Positions 16,474-25,740 of a DNA stretch of 64,000 nt are shown here, piece by piece. The position numbers and the translations under genes were made by a program. Origin of the DNA: an uncultured Clostridia bacterium (lineage in GTDB: Bacteria > Bacillota > Clostridia > Christensenellales > CAG-138). The first letter of the stretch is position 1. Every line of letters begins with the position of its first letter. The notes under the pieces were generated by a model. The model saw nothing but the letters and a program-made list of their open reading frames with translations. It searched no databases and was not told the origin of the DNA. The DNA lies in contig CAMVNO010000001.1 of assembly GCA_947168855.1 (NCBI GenBank), positions 263,077 through 327,076 on the forward strand, in the 5' to 3' direction.

Positions 16474-16502
16474 TAGCGTGTGCCGGATAAACAAAAGCAT
16501 AC
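16474..16502 (-). promoter_or_regulatory. Candidate sigma-G promoter of spoIVB
   Basis: GTATG (16502-16498) fits the sigma-G -35 GHATR. After 17 bp, CACGCTA (16480-16474) matches five of seven positions of the -10 CATWHTA. spoIVB is a sigma-G gene in Bacillus, which supports the assignment. Confidence 0.45.
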
Positions 16503-16504
16503 AA

Positions 16505-16529
16505 AAAAGACCTCCGTCGGAGGTCTTTT
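16505..16529 (-). terminator. Terminator of the recN operon
   Basis: Near-perfect 11-bp stem AAAAGACCTCC/GGAGGTCTTTT around a 3-base loop, 12 bases after the recN stop. The T-run is part of the stem, so it could act on both strands. Confidence 0.85.
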
Positions 16530-16540
16530 CGGAAACAGAA

Positions 16541-18214
16541 TCAGGATCTTGCCGTTTGCAGGAGTTTTTTCGCGTGTTCCATCGCTGCGGCATCGTTTTC
16601 GCCGCTTCCCATGATCCGCGCGATCTCCTTCGGACGTTCCGCTTCGGTCAGTCTTCGCGTAATGCTGTGTGTTTTTTCGGCGTCGGAGAACTTGTACGCA
16701 ACATACTGCGTGTCGGCATATGCCGCGATCTGCGGAAGATGCGTCACGCACAGTACCTGATGCTTTCGTCCGAGCGCCCGCATTTTCTCGGCGACCGCGT
16801 TTGCAACCATGCCCGAAATACCGGTGTCGATCTCGTCGAAAATCAGCGTTTCGATCCGGTCCGCGTCGGACAGCGCAGCTTTCATGGCAAGCATGATGCG
16901 CGACATTTCGCCGCCGCTTGCTACTTTGATCAGCGGCTTGACGGGCTCGCCGCGGTTGGCGGACAGCAGGAACATCGCAGAGTCGATGCCTGTCTCGGAC
17001 AGCTGTTCCTTCGGGATCTCGGTAAACGCCGTTTCCATTGCGGCGTGCGGCATCCCCATACCGTTCAATTCCGCGATCGTTTGGCGCATAAGCTCTTTCG
17101 CCGCCGTTTTGCGCCGATCCGAAAGCTGTTTCGCCAGCGTGCCGAACCGGTCGACCGCAGATCGATATGCTTTTTCGAGCGCGTCGATCTGATTGTCGCC
17201 GTCGCTCAAAAGCCGATATTCCTTTTCGATGGCGTCACGGTATGCGAGGATCTCCGCAATCGTTGCGCCGTACTTGCGTTTGAGATTCTGGATTGCGGCA
17301 AGTCTGCTTTCTGTTTGTTCCAGCAGATCGGGATCGAAGCGGAACGCATCGCGCCCGTCGCGCAGCTCGTAGGCAACGTCCTCCAGCGAATAGTAGGATT
17401 CGTCGGTACGTTCGGAAAGCTTTCGATAGGCTTCGTCATACTCGCCGATCCGATTCAGCGCTTCCCGCGCCTCAGTCAGCGTTGACAGGGCTCCGCCTTC
17501 GGCAAACAACGCGTCATACGCCGCGTTCAATCCCTCGACGATCGTCTCCGCGTTGCGCATACGCAGACGATCGGCTTCCAGCTGCTCCTCCTCTCCGTCA
17601 ACCGGAGAAACGGAATCGATCTCCTGCAATTGGAATCGAATCGTGTCGATCCGGCGTTCACGCTCTTTGAGCCCGTTTTTCAATACGGCAAGATCCCGCT
17701 CTGCAGAAAGCGCCGCCTGTCTTGCTTCCTCCATCCGGGTGATCAATCCGTCAGCATCGCTTTTCGCATAGGCGTCGATCAATTGAAGATGCGTTTCCGG
17801 ATTCAGCAGCGACTGATGCGCGTGCTGCCCGTGCAGATCTACCAGCAAATCTCCGATCGTCTTCAACTCTGCCGTGCTGACGAGTACGCCGTTGACGCGG
17901 CAGACATTTCTGCCGCTTAGGGACAGTTCCCGGAATAAAACAAGCTCGTCGCCGTTGTCAAGCTGCTGCATGCGCAAATAATCATTTACCGGAGAATCCT
18001 GAGAAAGTAGGAAAGTCGCTTCCACGGACGCCTTGTCCGCGCCGGTACGAATGCTTTCGCGGCTGGCGCGCTCACCGAGTACGAAGCTGACCGATTCGAT
18101 CAGAATCGATTTGCCTGCGCCGGTTTCGCCGGTCAATACAGAAAAGCCCGCATCGAAAGCAATGTCGGACTTATCTATCAAAGCAATATTCGTAACCTGT
18201 AAACGAGTGAGCAC
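16541..18214 (-). CDS. recN: DNA repair protein RecN
   Basis: The 557-residue SMC-like ATPase has Walker A GETGAGKS in its first 40 residues, long central coiled-coil regions and C-terminal ASGGEMSRIMLAMK signature with LIFDEIDTGISG Walker B. RecN organises broken DNA ends for recombination. The start is a GTG at 18214, five bases after GGAGG. recN closes the long leftward operon and keeps its usual place between argR and spoIVB. Confidence 0.96.
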   Translation of the reverse strand: MLTRLQVTNIALIDKSDIAFDAGFSVLTGETGAGKSILIESVSFVLGERASRESIRTGADKASVEATFLLSQDSPVNDYLRMQQLDNGDELVLFRELSLSGRNVCRVNGVLVSTAELKTIGDLLVDLHGQHAHQSLLNPETHLQLIDAYAKSDADGLITRMEEARQAALSAERDLAVLKNGLKERERRIDTIRFQLQEIDSVSPVDGEEEQLEADRLRMRNAETIVEGLNAAYDALFAEGGALSTLTEAREALNRIGEYDEAYRKLSERTDESYYSLEDVAYELRDGRDAFRFDPDLLEQTESRLAAIQNLKRKYGATIAEILAYRDAIEKEYRLLSDGDNQIDALEKAYRSAVDRFGTLAKQLSDRRKTAAKELMRQTIAELNGMGMPHAAMETAFTEIPKEQLSETGIDSAMFLLSANRGEPVKPLIKVASGGEMSRIMLAMKAALSDADRIETLIFDEIDTGISGMVANAVAEKMRALGRKHQVLCVTHLPQIAAYADTQYVAYKFSDAEKTHSITRRLTEAERPKEIARIMGSGENDAAAMEHAKKLLQTARS

Positions 18215-18225
18215 AATGCCCTCCG

Positions 18226-18675
18226 TTATTTCATCATTTTCTGGAACTTCTTGATAATGTCGGAAACGCTTTTACCTTCGCGCACGGCGACGAATACCGT
18301 ATTGTCGCCGGCAATGGAGCCCGCGATCTCCGGCCATTTCATGGAGTCGATCGCTTCCGCGGCAACGGCTGCGCTGCCCGCCATGGTCTTTACGACGATC
18401 AGATTCCCCGCTGAGGTGATCGAAACGACACAGTTGCCGAACAAACGGATGAAACGTTCCTGCAGATCGGATTCCGCCTTTTCAACCGTTGCATATTTAT
18501 ACTTTCCCTCGCCTGTCAGCACCTTGATCAGACGAAGTTCTTTAATATCGCGAGAAACCGTTGCCTGCGTCACGTTAAAGCCCTGCGCGCTCAGCAAGGT
18601 TGCAAGTTCTTCTTGTGTTTCGATGTTTTCGGCAGCGATCAGTTTCAGGATCATTGCATGTCTTTTCGGTTTCAT
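18226..18675 (-). CDS. argR: Arginine repressor ArgR/AhrC
   Basis: The 149-residue protein has the winged-helix DNA-binding half with QATVSRDIKEL (about 37-48) and the C-terminal arginine-binding, hexamer-forming half with the GTIAGDDT-like motif SIAGDNTVFVAVRE. It represses arginine synthesis and activates catabolism in response to arginine. Its position upstream of recN is conserved in Firmicutes. Confidence 0.95.
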   Translation of the reverse strand: MKPKRHAMILKLIAAENIETQEELATLLSAQGFNVTQATVSRDIKELRLIKVLTGEGKYKYATVEKAESDLQERFIRLFGNCVVSITSAGNLIVVKTMAGSAAVAAEAIDSMKWPEIAGSIAGDNTVFVAVREGKSVSDIIKKFQKMMK

Positions 18676-18691
18676 GACTCCATACCTCAGT

Positions 18692-19477
18692 TTAATTCAG
18701 TTTTTCCGATATCAATCGGAACAAATTCCGGTCGCGGAACGTCATCAGCTTCGTCACCTGCTCCGAACGCGTGATACAGATGCGATCGCCGCGTGAAACG
18801 GATCGGAACCGATCCCCGTCCGCAGCCAGTACCCCTTTCCCGTCCATGATCACTTCAACGGAAGAATCCATCGAGCACACGACGGGACGGAAATGCAGCG
18901 TGTGCGCGCAGATCGGCGTTACGACCATCGTCTCAAGACCGTCCGCAATGATCGGTCCGCCTGCAGAAAGCGAATAACCGGTTGCGCCGTTCGCCGTTGC
19001 AACGACAAGCCCGTCGCCGAACAGGTCGCCTGCGTTTTGTCCGTTGATCCCGAGCGAAAGCTTCATCACGCCGGAGAACGAATGCTTGTAGATCAGAAGA
19101 TCGTTGAAGCAGTCGCGAAGATGCTCTCCGTTCACACGGACCGCAAGCATTGCCCGCTCACGGATCGTGTATGCGCCGTCCTGAAGCATGTTAAGCGCTT
19201 CGGAAAACGCATTCTCCGTCCACTCGGTCAGAAATCCGATCCGTCCGCAGTTCACGCCGAACAGCGGAAGTCCTTTGCGGCACGCGATCTGTGCCGTCCG
19301 GATGAAATTACCGTCGCCTCCGACGGCAACGATAACCGTATCATCCGGCACATTCGGGATGTCGTCCGCATCAAGCAGCGAGCAGGAGACGCCTTCCGCT
19401 TCGGCAATGTCCATCAGCCTTCGGCAAGTGGACATAAGCGATGCTTTTCCGATATGCACCGCAAAAACAAGGTGCAT
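18692..19477 (-). CDS. nadK: NAD kinase
   Basis: The 261-residue protein shows the NAD kinase GGDGN motif (about 54-58) and the downstream NGATGYSLSAGGPI and TPICAHTLHFRP motifs. It phosphorylates NAD to NADP. The ATG at 19477 has GGGAGG nine bases upstream; an in-frame GTG further up overlaps that site. An internal promoter precedes it. Confidence 0.95.
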   Translation of the reverse strand: MHLVFAVHIGKASLMSTCRRLMDIAEAEGVSCSLLDADDIPNVPDDTVIVAVGGDGNFIRTAQIACRKGLPLFGVNCGRIGFLTEWTENAFSEALNMLQDGAYTIRERAMLAVRVNGEHLRDCFNDLLIYKHSFSGVMKLSLGINGQNAGDLFGDGLVVATANGATGYSLSAGGPIIADGLETMVVTPICAHTLHFRPVVCSMDSSVEVIMDGKGVLAADGDRFRSVSRGDRICITRSEQVTKLMTFRDRNLFRLISEKLN

Positions 19478-19511
19478 AACGCAACCTCCCACTTGTGAAT
19501 ATTACGAATCC

Positions 19512-19540
19512 ATTATACAGTCGAACAATGAAAATGGCAA
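19512..19540 (-). promoter_or_regulatory. Internal promoter of nadK-argR-recN
   Basis: TTGCCA (19540-19535), 17 bp, TATAAT (19517-19512) in the 81-bp gap after tlyA. The spacer contains a near-match to a 0A box (AGTCGAA, plus strand), which may be chance. Confidence 0.7.
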
Positions 19541-19558
19541 GAAAATTATGAATAAATT

Positions 19559-20377
19559 TTAACAGCTTTTGCCCAATAAATGGGAGTTTTTGACAATTTC
19601 GTGGATCGTTTCCGAGATTTTATGCAAAGATGCGTCGTTTTTGGTACTGCTTTTACGCATGTATAAAAGGAATTCGATATTGCCTTTCGGACCAGTAATC
19701 GGCGAAAATGAGAGCCCGTCGATTTCAAATCCGGTCTGGTCTGCAAAAGCCAGTATCTCGGAAATCACGCGCTCATGCACCGATGCGTCGCGAACGACGC
19801 CGTTCTTTCCGATCTCCGCACGTCCCGCTTCAAACTGCGGTTTGATCAGCGCAACGACTTCCCCCTCCTCCATGCTCGCGAACAGCGGCGGAAGGATCAA
19901 CCTCAGCGAGATAAAGGAAACGTCGATCGACGCAAATGAGATCGGTTCCGCAAACCAGTCCGGCGTCATAAAGCGCGCATTGGTACGCTCCATCACCGTA
20001 ACGCGCGGATCGTTGCGCAGGGACCAGTCCAGCTGTCCGTAACCGACGTCGATGGAATACACATGCTTTGCGCCGTTCTTCAGCATAACGTCCGTAAACC
20101 CGCCGGTCGATGCGCCGATGTCCGCGCAGACGCGTCCCTTGAGGTCGATCGGAAACACCTTTACCGCTTTATCCAGCTTCAATCCGCCGCGGCTGACAAA
20201 CGGAATGGTGTCCTCGACAACGGCGATCTCCGCGTCGGCAGGGATTTCCTGCCCCGCCTTCTCGGCACGTACACCGTTGACGCGTACTTCCCCCGCAAGG
20301 ATCAGCGCGCGCGCTTTCTCCCGGGAAGGACAGAGCCCGCGTGCGAGCATTTCCATATCCAATCGAACCTTCGTCAT
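19559..20377 (-). CDS. tlyA: TlyA-family rRNA 2'-O-methyltransferase
   Basis: The 272-residue protein has an N-terminal S4 RNA-binding domain (about 3-62; SREKARALILAGEVRVNG) and an FtsJ-like methyltransferase domain with the SAM motif ADIGASTGGFTDVML. TlyA methylates cytidines in 16S and 23S rRNA. Firmicutes YqxC homologues share the gene position but their targets are less studied. The start overlaps the dxs stop (ATGA). Confidence 0.92.
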   Translation of the reverse strand: MTKVRLDMEMLARGLCPSREKARALILAGEVRVNGVRAEKAGQEIPADAEIAVVEDTIPFVSRGGLKLDKAVKVFPIDLKGRVCADIGASTGGFTDVMLKNGAKHVYSIDVGYGQLDWSLRNDPRVTVMERTNARFMTPDWFAEPISFASIDVSFISLRLILPPLFASMEEGEVVALIKPQFEAGRAEIGKNGVVRDASVHERVISEILAFADQTGFEIDGLSFSPITGPKGNIEFLLYMRKSSTKNDASLHKISETIHEIVKNSHLLGKSC

Positions 20378-22203
20378 GCTTCCTCCATCAGTTCGTTCAG
20401 CACTTTCGTGACCGCTTCCTCCGTCAGCCCGTAACGCTCGCGCTGGCGCAAAACGGACGCCTGCGCAACAGGCTCGGTCGGCAGAGCAACCGAACGCACA
20501 AGGCAGGGATTGGCTGCAAGCGCGATCTTCTCTCCCAGCGAAACGGTGTTCTCCTCCATAACCAGAATGCGCGTGTCGTTGTCACGGAAATACGCAAGCA
20601 TCTCCTGATCCAGCGGCTGCAGGAATCGCGCGTTGACAAGTCCGGTGCCGTTCTTCTTGGCGATCCATTGCGCAAGCGGCATCAGCGTTCCGTGCGCTAC
20701 GATCACGGTTTTCTGCATCGGTTCGACGATCTCCCACTCGCCGAACCGGAGATTCGTTTTCATCGGAACGTCGGGGAGCGATCCGCGCGGATACCGGACA
20801 ACGCTCGGAGCCTTGCCGGAGACCGCCATTTCAAGCATGGCGATCATTTCGCTCTGCGAAGAGGGCGAATACACAACAAGATTCGGCATGACCGAAAGGA
20901 ACGCCGGATCAAAGATCCCCTGATGCGTTTCGCCGTCGGAGCCGACAAGCCCCGCGCGGTCGACCGCGATCACAACGGGAAGGTTTTGCAGGCAAACGTC
21001 GTGCAGAACGGAATCAAACGCACGCTGCAAGAAAGAGGAATACAGCGCGACAACCGGCCGCATCCCGCCCCGCGCAAGTCCGGCAGCCATTGTGACGGCG
21101 TGCGCTTCCGCAATCCCGACATCGAAAAAACGATCCGGATAGGTCTTTGCAAATTCCGTCAGTCCTGTGCCGCTCGGCATTGCCGCGGTGATCGCGATCA
21201 GTTTTTCATTGTCTTTCGCAAGACGGATCATCGTTTCGCCGAACACTTCGGAGCAGGTCTTCTGCCGCTCCGGGCTGACCTTTCCCGTCATCACCTCGAA
21301 CGGCGCGATCCCGTGGAATTTCTCGGGATTCTCCACCGCAAACGGATAACCTTTGCCCTTTGTGGTGATCGCATGCAGGATCATCGGTTTTTTCAGTTCT
21401 CTGCATCGGCGAAGATATTTCACGACCTTCCGTACATCGTGTCCGTCGATCGGGCCGAGATACAGAATCCCGAACTCCTCAAACGGCAGGTTCGGCGCCA
21501 GAAACCGTTTTGCACGATTTTTGAAATGCTCCATGTGTCGGCTCAGGTATTTCCCGAAGCGACTCGTTTCCAGAACACCGGTCAGCGAGCGTTTGAACGC
21601 ATTGTATGTGCGGTTCGTACGCATCGACGTCAGCGAATTCTTGAGCCCTCCGACATTCTTGGAGATCGACATCTGATTGTCGTTCAGAATAATGAGCAGC
21701 GGCAGCTTGTCCTGCCCTGCATCGTTCAGCGCTTCAAATGACAATCCGCCGGTCATGGCGCCGTCGCCGACGAGCGCAACCGCCATATGCGGGTCGCCGT
21801 TCAGCCGCATCGCCCGCGAAATGCCGAGCGCCGCGGAGATCGCTGTGCTCGCATGCCCGGTATTGAACACGTCGTGTTCGCTCTCGGAAAACTTCGGGAA
21901 ACCCGATATGCCGTTTTCCTGCCGGAGCGTATCGAATGCATCCTTTCTGCCCGTCAGGATCTTATGCGCATACGCCTGATGCCCGACGTCGAAAATCAGC
22001 TTGTCGTTCGGGCTGTCAAATACGTAATGCATCGCCACGATCAGGTCGACTGCGCCGAGGCTGGATGCAAGATGTCCGCCCGTTTTGGAAACATGCTCAA
22101 CCAAAAACGCACGCAGTTCTTCACAAAGCGCGGGAAGCTGTTTTTCGTCCAGCGCTTTCAGGTCTTTGATTCCGTTGATGGTATCCAGGATCGGATAGCT
22201 CAT
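20374..22203 (-). CDS. dxs: 1-deoxy-D-xylulose-5-phosphate synthase
   Basis: The 609-residue thiamine-diphosphate enzyme makes DXP from pyruvate and glyceraldehyde 3-phosphate, the first step of the MEP isoprenoid pathway. Visible hallmarks are the TGGHLASSLGAVDL start, DVGHQAYAHKILTGR, the ThDP motif GDGAMTGG...LND and the transketolase-like DRAGLVGSDGETHQG. It follows ispA by one base. Length is slightly short of the usual 620-640. Confidence 0.97.
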   Translation of the reverse strand: MSYPILDTINGIKDLKALDEKQLPALCEELRAFLVEHVSKTGGHLASSLGAVDLIVAMHYVFDSPNDKLIFDVGHQAYAHKILTGRKDAFDTLRQENGISGFPKFSESEHDVFNTGHASTAISAALGISRAMRLNGDPHMAVALVGDGAMTGGLSFEALNDAGQDKLPLLIILNDNQMSISKNVGGLKNSLTSMRTNRTYNAFKRSLTGVLETSRFGKYLSRHMEHFKNRAKRFLAPNLPFEEFGILYLGPIDGHDVRKVVKYLRRCRELKKPMILHAITTKGKGYPFAVENPEKFHGIAPFEVMTGKVSPERQKTCSEVFGETMIRLAKDNEKLIAITAAMPSGTGLTEFAKTYPDRFFDVGIAEAHAVTMAAGLARGGMRPVVALYSSFLQRAFDSVLHDVCLQNLPVVIAVDRAGLVGSDGETHQGIFDPAFLSVMPNLVVYSPSSQSEMIAMLEMAVSGKAPSVVRYPRGSLPDVPMKTNLRFGEWEIVEPMQKTVIVAHGTLMPLAQWIAKKNGTGLVNARFLQPLDQEMLAYFRDNDTRILVMEENTVSLGEKIALAANPCLVRSVALPTEPVAQASVLRQRERYGLTEEAVTKVLNELMEEA

Positions 22204-22204
22204 A

Positions 22205-22999
22205 TCAGTTTGTTCGACTCCGTAATGATGTAATCAGTTGCCGCAGCGTGTCCGCCGCTTCGCCCGCATACGGCGCAAGGATCGTCTCCGCACGTTCGTA
22301 TGCCTCTTGAATAAACCTGTTCGTTTTTTCCCGACCGTAGAACGTCACATAGGTCAGCTTGTCTTCCGCACGGTCTTTTTCCTCGTCAAGCAGATCGTCG
22401 GTCATCTGAAATAGCAATCCCAGCGATTCCCCGAACGCTCGCATTGCTTCCGCCTGCTCCGGCGCGGAAAGATACGCGCCGGCAACACACGCCGCACGAA
22501 ACAGCGCGCCCGTCTTGTTCAGATGGATGCGCTCGAGCACCTCTGCGCTGCGCTCCGAAAGATTCAGGTCGTCGCTTTGTCCGCTGACCATGGCGTATGC
22601 GCCTTCAAGGATCGCGCGCTTGGCGCCGTCAAATCCGGTTTGCTCGCACAGCAGCAGCGCCGCTTTCGTCAGTAATCCGTCGCCCGCAAGAATCGCGTTG
22701 CCTTCTCCGAACCGGATATGACTGCTCGGTTTGCCGCGCCGCATTTCGTCGTCGTCCATTGCCGGAAGATCGTCGTGGATCAGCGAATAGCAGTGGATCA
22801 TCTCCAACGCGCAGGCAAACGGCAGCGCGTCTTCCTCCCGCCCGCCGAGCATTTCGTTAACCAGCAGCAGAAGCTGCGGACGAATCCGCTTCCCGCCGTC
22901 CAGAAGGCTGTACGACATGCTCTCGTTCAGCAGCGGTGCCGAAGCGTCCTCCCCCATATAAGCTTTGAGAGCTGTTTCGATACGTTGCAGTCTCTGCAT
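22205..22999 (-). CDS. ispA: Polyprenyl (farnesyl/geranyl) diphosphate synthase
   Basis: The 264-residue protein contains the first aspartate-rich motif in HDDLPAMDDDEMRRGKP and the second in FQMTDDLLD, plus MSYSLLDGGKRIRPQL near the start. It condenses IPP with allylic diphosphates to C10-C15 products. It is about 25 residues shorter than typical IspA at the N-terminus. It sits between xseB and dxs as in Bacillus. Confidence 0.93.
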   Translation of the reverse strand: MQRLQRIETALKAYMGEDASAPLLNESMSYSLLDGGKRIRPQLLLLVNEMLGGREEDALPFACALEMIHCYSLIHDDLPAMDDDEMRRGKPSSHIRFGEGNAILAGDGLLTKAALLLCEQTGFDGAKRAILEGAYAMVSGQSDDLNLSERSAEVLERIHLNKTGALFRAACVAGAYLSAPEQAEAMRAFGESLGLLFQMTDDLLDEEKDRAEDKLTYVTFYGREKTNRFIQEAYERAETILAPYAGEAADTLRQLITSLRSRTN

Positions 23000-23190
23000 C
23001 AGGCTTTCTCCTTTTCCAGCTCGTTCAGCCGCTTTTCATACGCGTCAAGCGTCTGCGTGCAATCGCGGTACAGCGCTTCGCCCTGCTCGTACAGTGAGAT
23101 CATTTCCTCGAGCGGGACGTTGCCCGTTTCGAGCTGCGAAACGATCGATTCCAGCTTTGCCTGCTTTTCTTCAAACGTCAATTCTTTCAT
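22999..23190 (-). CDS. xseB: Exodeoxyribonuclease VII small subunit
   Basis: The 63-residue protein has the XseB pattern: LTFEEKQAKLESIVSQLETGNVPLEE followed by a LYEQGEALYRDC helix and a charged tail. ATG 23190 overlaps the xseA stop (ATGA); the longer frame upstream lies in xseA. Confidence 0.93.
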   Translation of the reverse strand: MKELTFEEKQAKLESIVSQLETGNVPLEEMISLYEQGEALYRDCTQTLDAYEKRLNELEKEKA

Positions 23191-24398
23191 TTGGCTTCCT
23201 TTCCGGTGATCTGTGCACGTGCCGTTCCGTCCGCAAAGCGAATCGACACCGTATCGCCCGTACGGATCTGCTCCGCCGTTTTGATAATCGTTCCGTGTCC
23301 GTCCCCGATCAGCGCAAATCCGCGTTCCAGCGTTTTTTGCGGACCGTACGCAAACAGACGTTCTTTTTCCCGCTCCAGGAAATGCCTCCGCTGCTCCAGC
23401 GCCCTTGCGCATTGCTGCATGATCGTCGTGCGAGCCTCGTCCGCTGCCTGTCGCCGCTGCTCAATCGTGCGGTGCACGCGCAGGCGTACCGCCTCGCTCC
23501 ATATCAGTCTGCACCGATCGCGTTTTGTGCGGATGCCGTTCATGAGCGCGTTCGTCAATCGTCCGCCGAGCGCGGAAAGCGCCGTTCGCAGCGCATCACG
23601 TTCCGGCACGGCAAGCTCCGCCGCAGCCGACGGCGTCGGTGCGCGAAGGTCCGCCACATAATCGCTGATCGAAAAATCCGTTTCATGCCCGACCGCCGAG
23701 ATGACGGGAATCGAGCATCGATGGATCGCTTCGGCAACCGGCGGCTCATTGAACGGCCACAGGTCCTCCATGCTCCCGCCGCCGCGTCCGACGATCAGCA
23801 CGCTGCAGCGCTTTTCCGCGTCGGCACGGTCGATCGCATCCGCGATCTCCTGCGCCGCTGCAGTCCCCTGTACTGCGGCGGGATAGAAAACGATCGGCAT
23901 GGACGGAAATCTGCGTCCGATCACGGTCTCAACGTCATGCCGTGCTGCGCCGCTTGCGCTGGTGACAAGTCCGACGGCGTTCGGCAGAAACGGGATCGGT
24001 TTCTTTTCGGATTCATCGAACCAGCCGAGCCCTTTCAGTTTTTCTTTGTACGCAGCGAACGCGGCATACAGAGAGCCGTCGCCCTTCAGGATCAGTCCGG
24101 TTGCCGTCAGCTGAAACCGTCCGTCCTTCTGATACAGGCTCGCTCTTCCCGCAAGCCGGACGTGCATCCCGTCCTTCGGAATGAATCGCAGCCCCTGCAC
24201 GTACTGGCGAAACATAACGCAGTTGACCGAAGCAAGCTCGTCCTTCAGGGTGAAATACAGATGACCGGACGCATGCCGTTTCACGCCCTGCAGTTCCCCT
24301 TCCACCGCAAGCTCCTTGAGATTCGGATCGAATCCGAGCATCAGATCGACGTATTCGGTTAATTCATGCACCGTAAATACGGGCTTTACTGCTTCCAT
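23187..24398 (-). CDS. xseA: Exodeoxyribonuclease VII large subunit
   Basis: The 403-residue protein has an N-terminal OB fold (about 8-105; GEL..V..HASGHLYFTLKD) and the Exonuc_VII_L domain with GLVTSASGAARHD, VGRGGGSMEDLWPFN and SAVGHETDFSISDYVADLRAPTPSAAAEL. With XseB it degrades single-stranded DNA. Its start overlaps the upstream gene by 13 bases. Confidence 0.96.
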   Translation of the reverse strand: MEAVKPVFTVHELTEYVDLMLGFDPNLKELAVEGELQGVKRHASGHLYFTLKDELASVNCVMFRQYVQGLRFIPKDGMHVRLAGRASLYQKDGRFQLTATGLILKGDGSLYAAFAAYKEKLKGLGWFDESEKKPIPFLPNAVGLVTSASGAARHDVETVIGRRFPSMPIVFYPAAVQGTAAAQEIADAIDRADAEKRCSVLIVGRGGGSMEDLWPFNEPPVAEAIHRCSIPVISAVGHETDFSISDYVADLRAPTPSAAAELAVPERDALRTALSALGGRLTNALMNGIRTKRDRCRLIWSEAVRLRVHRTIEQRRQAADEARTTIMQQCARALEQRRHFLEREKERLFAYGPQKTLERGFALIGDGHGTIIKTAEQIRTGDTVSIRFADGTARAQITGKEAK

Positions 24399-25339
24399 CT
24401 GGTCCTCCGATCCGCACCGATCAGCGCAACGCCCACGGCGTTATCCGAGGAGAGCTCCGGTCTTCCGAAATACAGCCTGCCGGAAAACCTCTGCCTGAGC
24501 ATCGTCCGCAGAAGACCGGATGACGCAACGCCGCCGCAGATAAGGAACGGCAGATCGCCGTAAACTTTTGCGGCGTTTGAAAACATTTTGGAAAGCGTCC
24601 TCGCAAGGCAATCATACACGCCGTACGCAAGCTCCGCGTCCGGAACGGTATGCAGAAGCCTTTGCGCCGCAGTTTCCGCGCCGGAAAAGGAGCCGTTCGT
24701 TCCGGTCACCGCGCTCGCGAGCTTGACTGTTTTCCCCTCCGCCGTTTTCGCAAGGGCTTCCATATGCTTTCCTGCCGGGAACGGCAGTCCCAAAGCGACG
24801 CCGACGCGGTCAACGAACTGCCCCGCGTGAAGATCGGTCGAACAGCCGATCGTTTCGATCCGATACGGAGCATCCCGATGCGGTTCAACAAGAAGCAGAT
24901 CGGTCGTTCCGCCGCTGATATGAACGGCGAAGAACCGTTCGTGATCCAGCAGCGCTTCATTTCCGAACAGCGCTGCGCGAATATGCCCGCTTTGGTGATC
25001 CGTGCGGATCAAAGGCACGCCGAGCGCCGCGGAAAGCGTTTCCGCCTGTCCGAGCCCGGGTAAGAATACCGGCATGTAGCTATCGGGCTTTGCCGTCGGC
25101 GCAGCGCTGACCGCAACGCAGACGACGCCGGATCGGTCGATCGAAGAAAGCATCTCGCGCAGCAGCGGGGGCAGCTGCTTCACATGTTGAAACACCCCTT
25201 CGGACTGCCGCAAACCGCGTTCTCCAAAAGCTACGGAAAGCATCGTCCCCTTTGAAAAGACGATGCTCTTTCCATCCGTACATGCGACCGAGGTGGTATA
25301 ACAGCTCGTGTCTATCCCGATGCTCAGCGGTTCATGCAT
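24386..25339 (-). CDS. TsaD/Kae1-family paralogue
   Basis: The 317-residue protein has the ASKHA-fold Kae1/TsaD plan: IGIDTSCYTTSVA at the start, the HxxxH metal ligands at H115 and H119 (TDHQSGH), HISGGTTDLLLV, and a C-terminal CGGVASSG with SSDNAVGVA carrying the last metal Asp. TsaD uses threonylcarbamoyl-AMP for tRNA t6A. This gene is a divergent paralogue often seen in the Firmicutes nusB-xseA cluster, so a role in t6A should not be assumed. I take the ATG at 25339; a TTG at 25345 overlaps the nusB stop. Confidence 0.8.
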   Translation of the reverse strand: MHEPLSIGIDTSCYTTSVACTDGKSIVFSKGTMLSVAFGERGLRQSEGVFQHVKQLPPLLREMLSSIDRSGVVCVAVSAAPTAKPDSYMPVFLPGLGQAETLSAALGVPLIRTDHQSGHIRAALFGNEALLDHERFFAVHISGGTTDLLLVEPHRDAPYRIETIGCSTDLHAGQFVDRVGVALGLPFPAGKHMEALAKTAEGKTVKLASAVTGTNGSFSGAETAAQRLLHTVPDAELAYGVYDCLARTLSKMFSNAAKVYGDLPFLICGGVASSGLLRTMLRQRFSGRLYFGRPELSSDNAVGVALIGADRRTRWKQ

Positions 25340-25341
25340 AA

Positions 25342-25740
25342 TCAATGCGCCTTTGCGACGGCGCCGAGAACGCCGTTGATGAATCCCGCGGATTTTTCTC
25401 CGCCGAATTCTTTTCCGAGTTCAACCGCCTCATTGACGGTTGCGCCGACCGGGATCGCGCTTTCATACAGGATCTCGTAAACGGCAATGCGCAGAATCGA
25501 GAGATCGACCTTGGCGATCCGCCCGATCGACCAGTCCGTTGCGTGCTGTTCGATCTCTGCGTCGATCTCCTCCCGATGCGCGCAAACGCCTTCATACAGG
25601 CGATCCGAGAAAAGCGCATCTTCTTCGGAAAGGGCGCTGCGTTCGGACTGCTCCAACGCGTCTTCGATCGAATCCACGCCGCCGACCGTTTCCGCGTACA
25701 GCCGCTTCATGGCAATTTCTCTTGACAATGTGTGGCTCAT
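25342..25740 (-). CDS. nusB: Transcription antitermination factor NusB
   Basis: The 132-residue all-helical protein has the NusB ending IPVGATVNEAVELGKEFGGEKSAGFINGVLGAV and the REIAMKRLYAE start. NusB with NusE binds boxA RNA and helps rRNA transcription. Its ATG overlaps the stop of the DUF2273 gene (ATGA). Confidence 0.95.
   Translation of the reverse strand: MSHTLSREIAMKRLYAETVGGVDSIEDALEQSERSALSEEDALFSDRLYEGVCAHREEIDAEIEQHATDWSIGRIAKVDLSILRIAVYEILYESAIPVGATVNEAVELGKEFGGEKSAGFINGVLGAVAKAH

Noticed and set aside
19518..19534. 0A box in the nadK promoter spacer
   Set aside because: Only six of seven core positions match (AGTCGAA) and the genes are not early sporulation genes.
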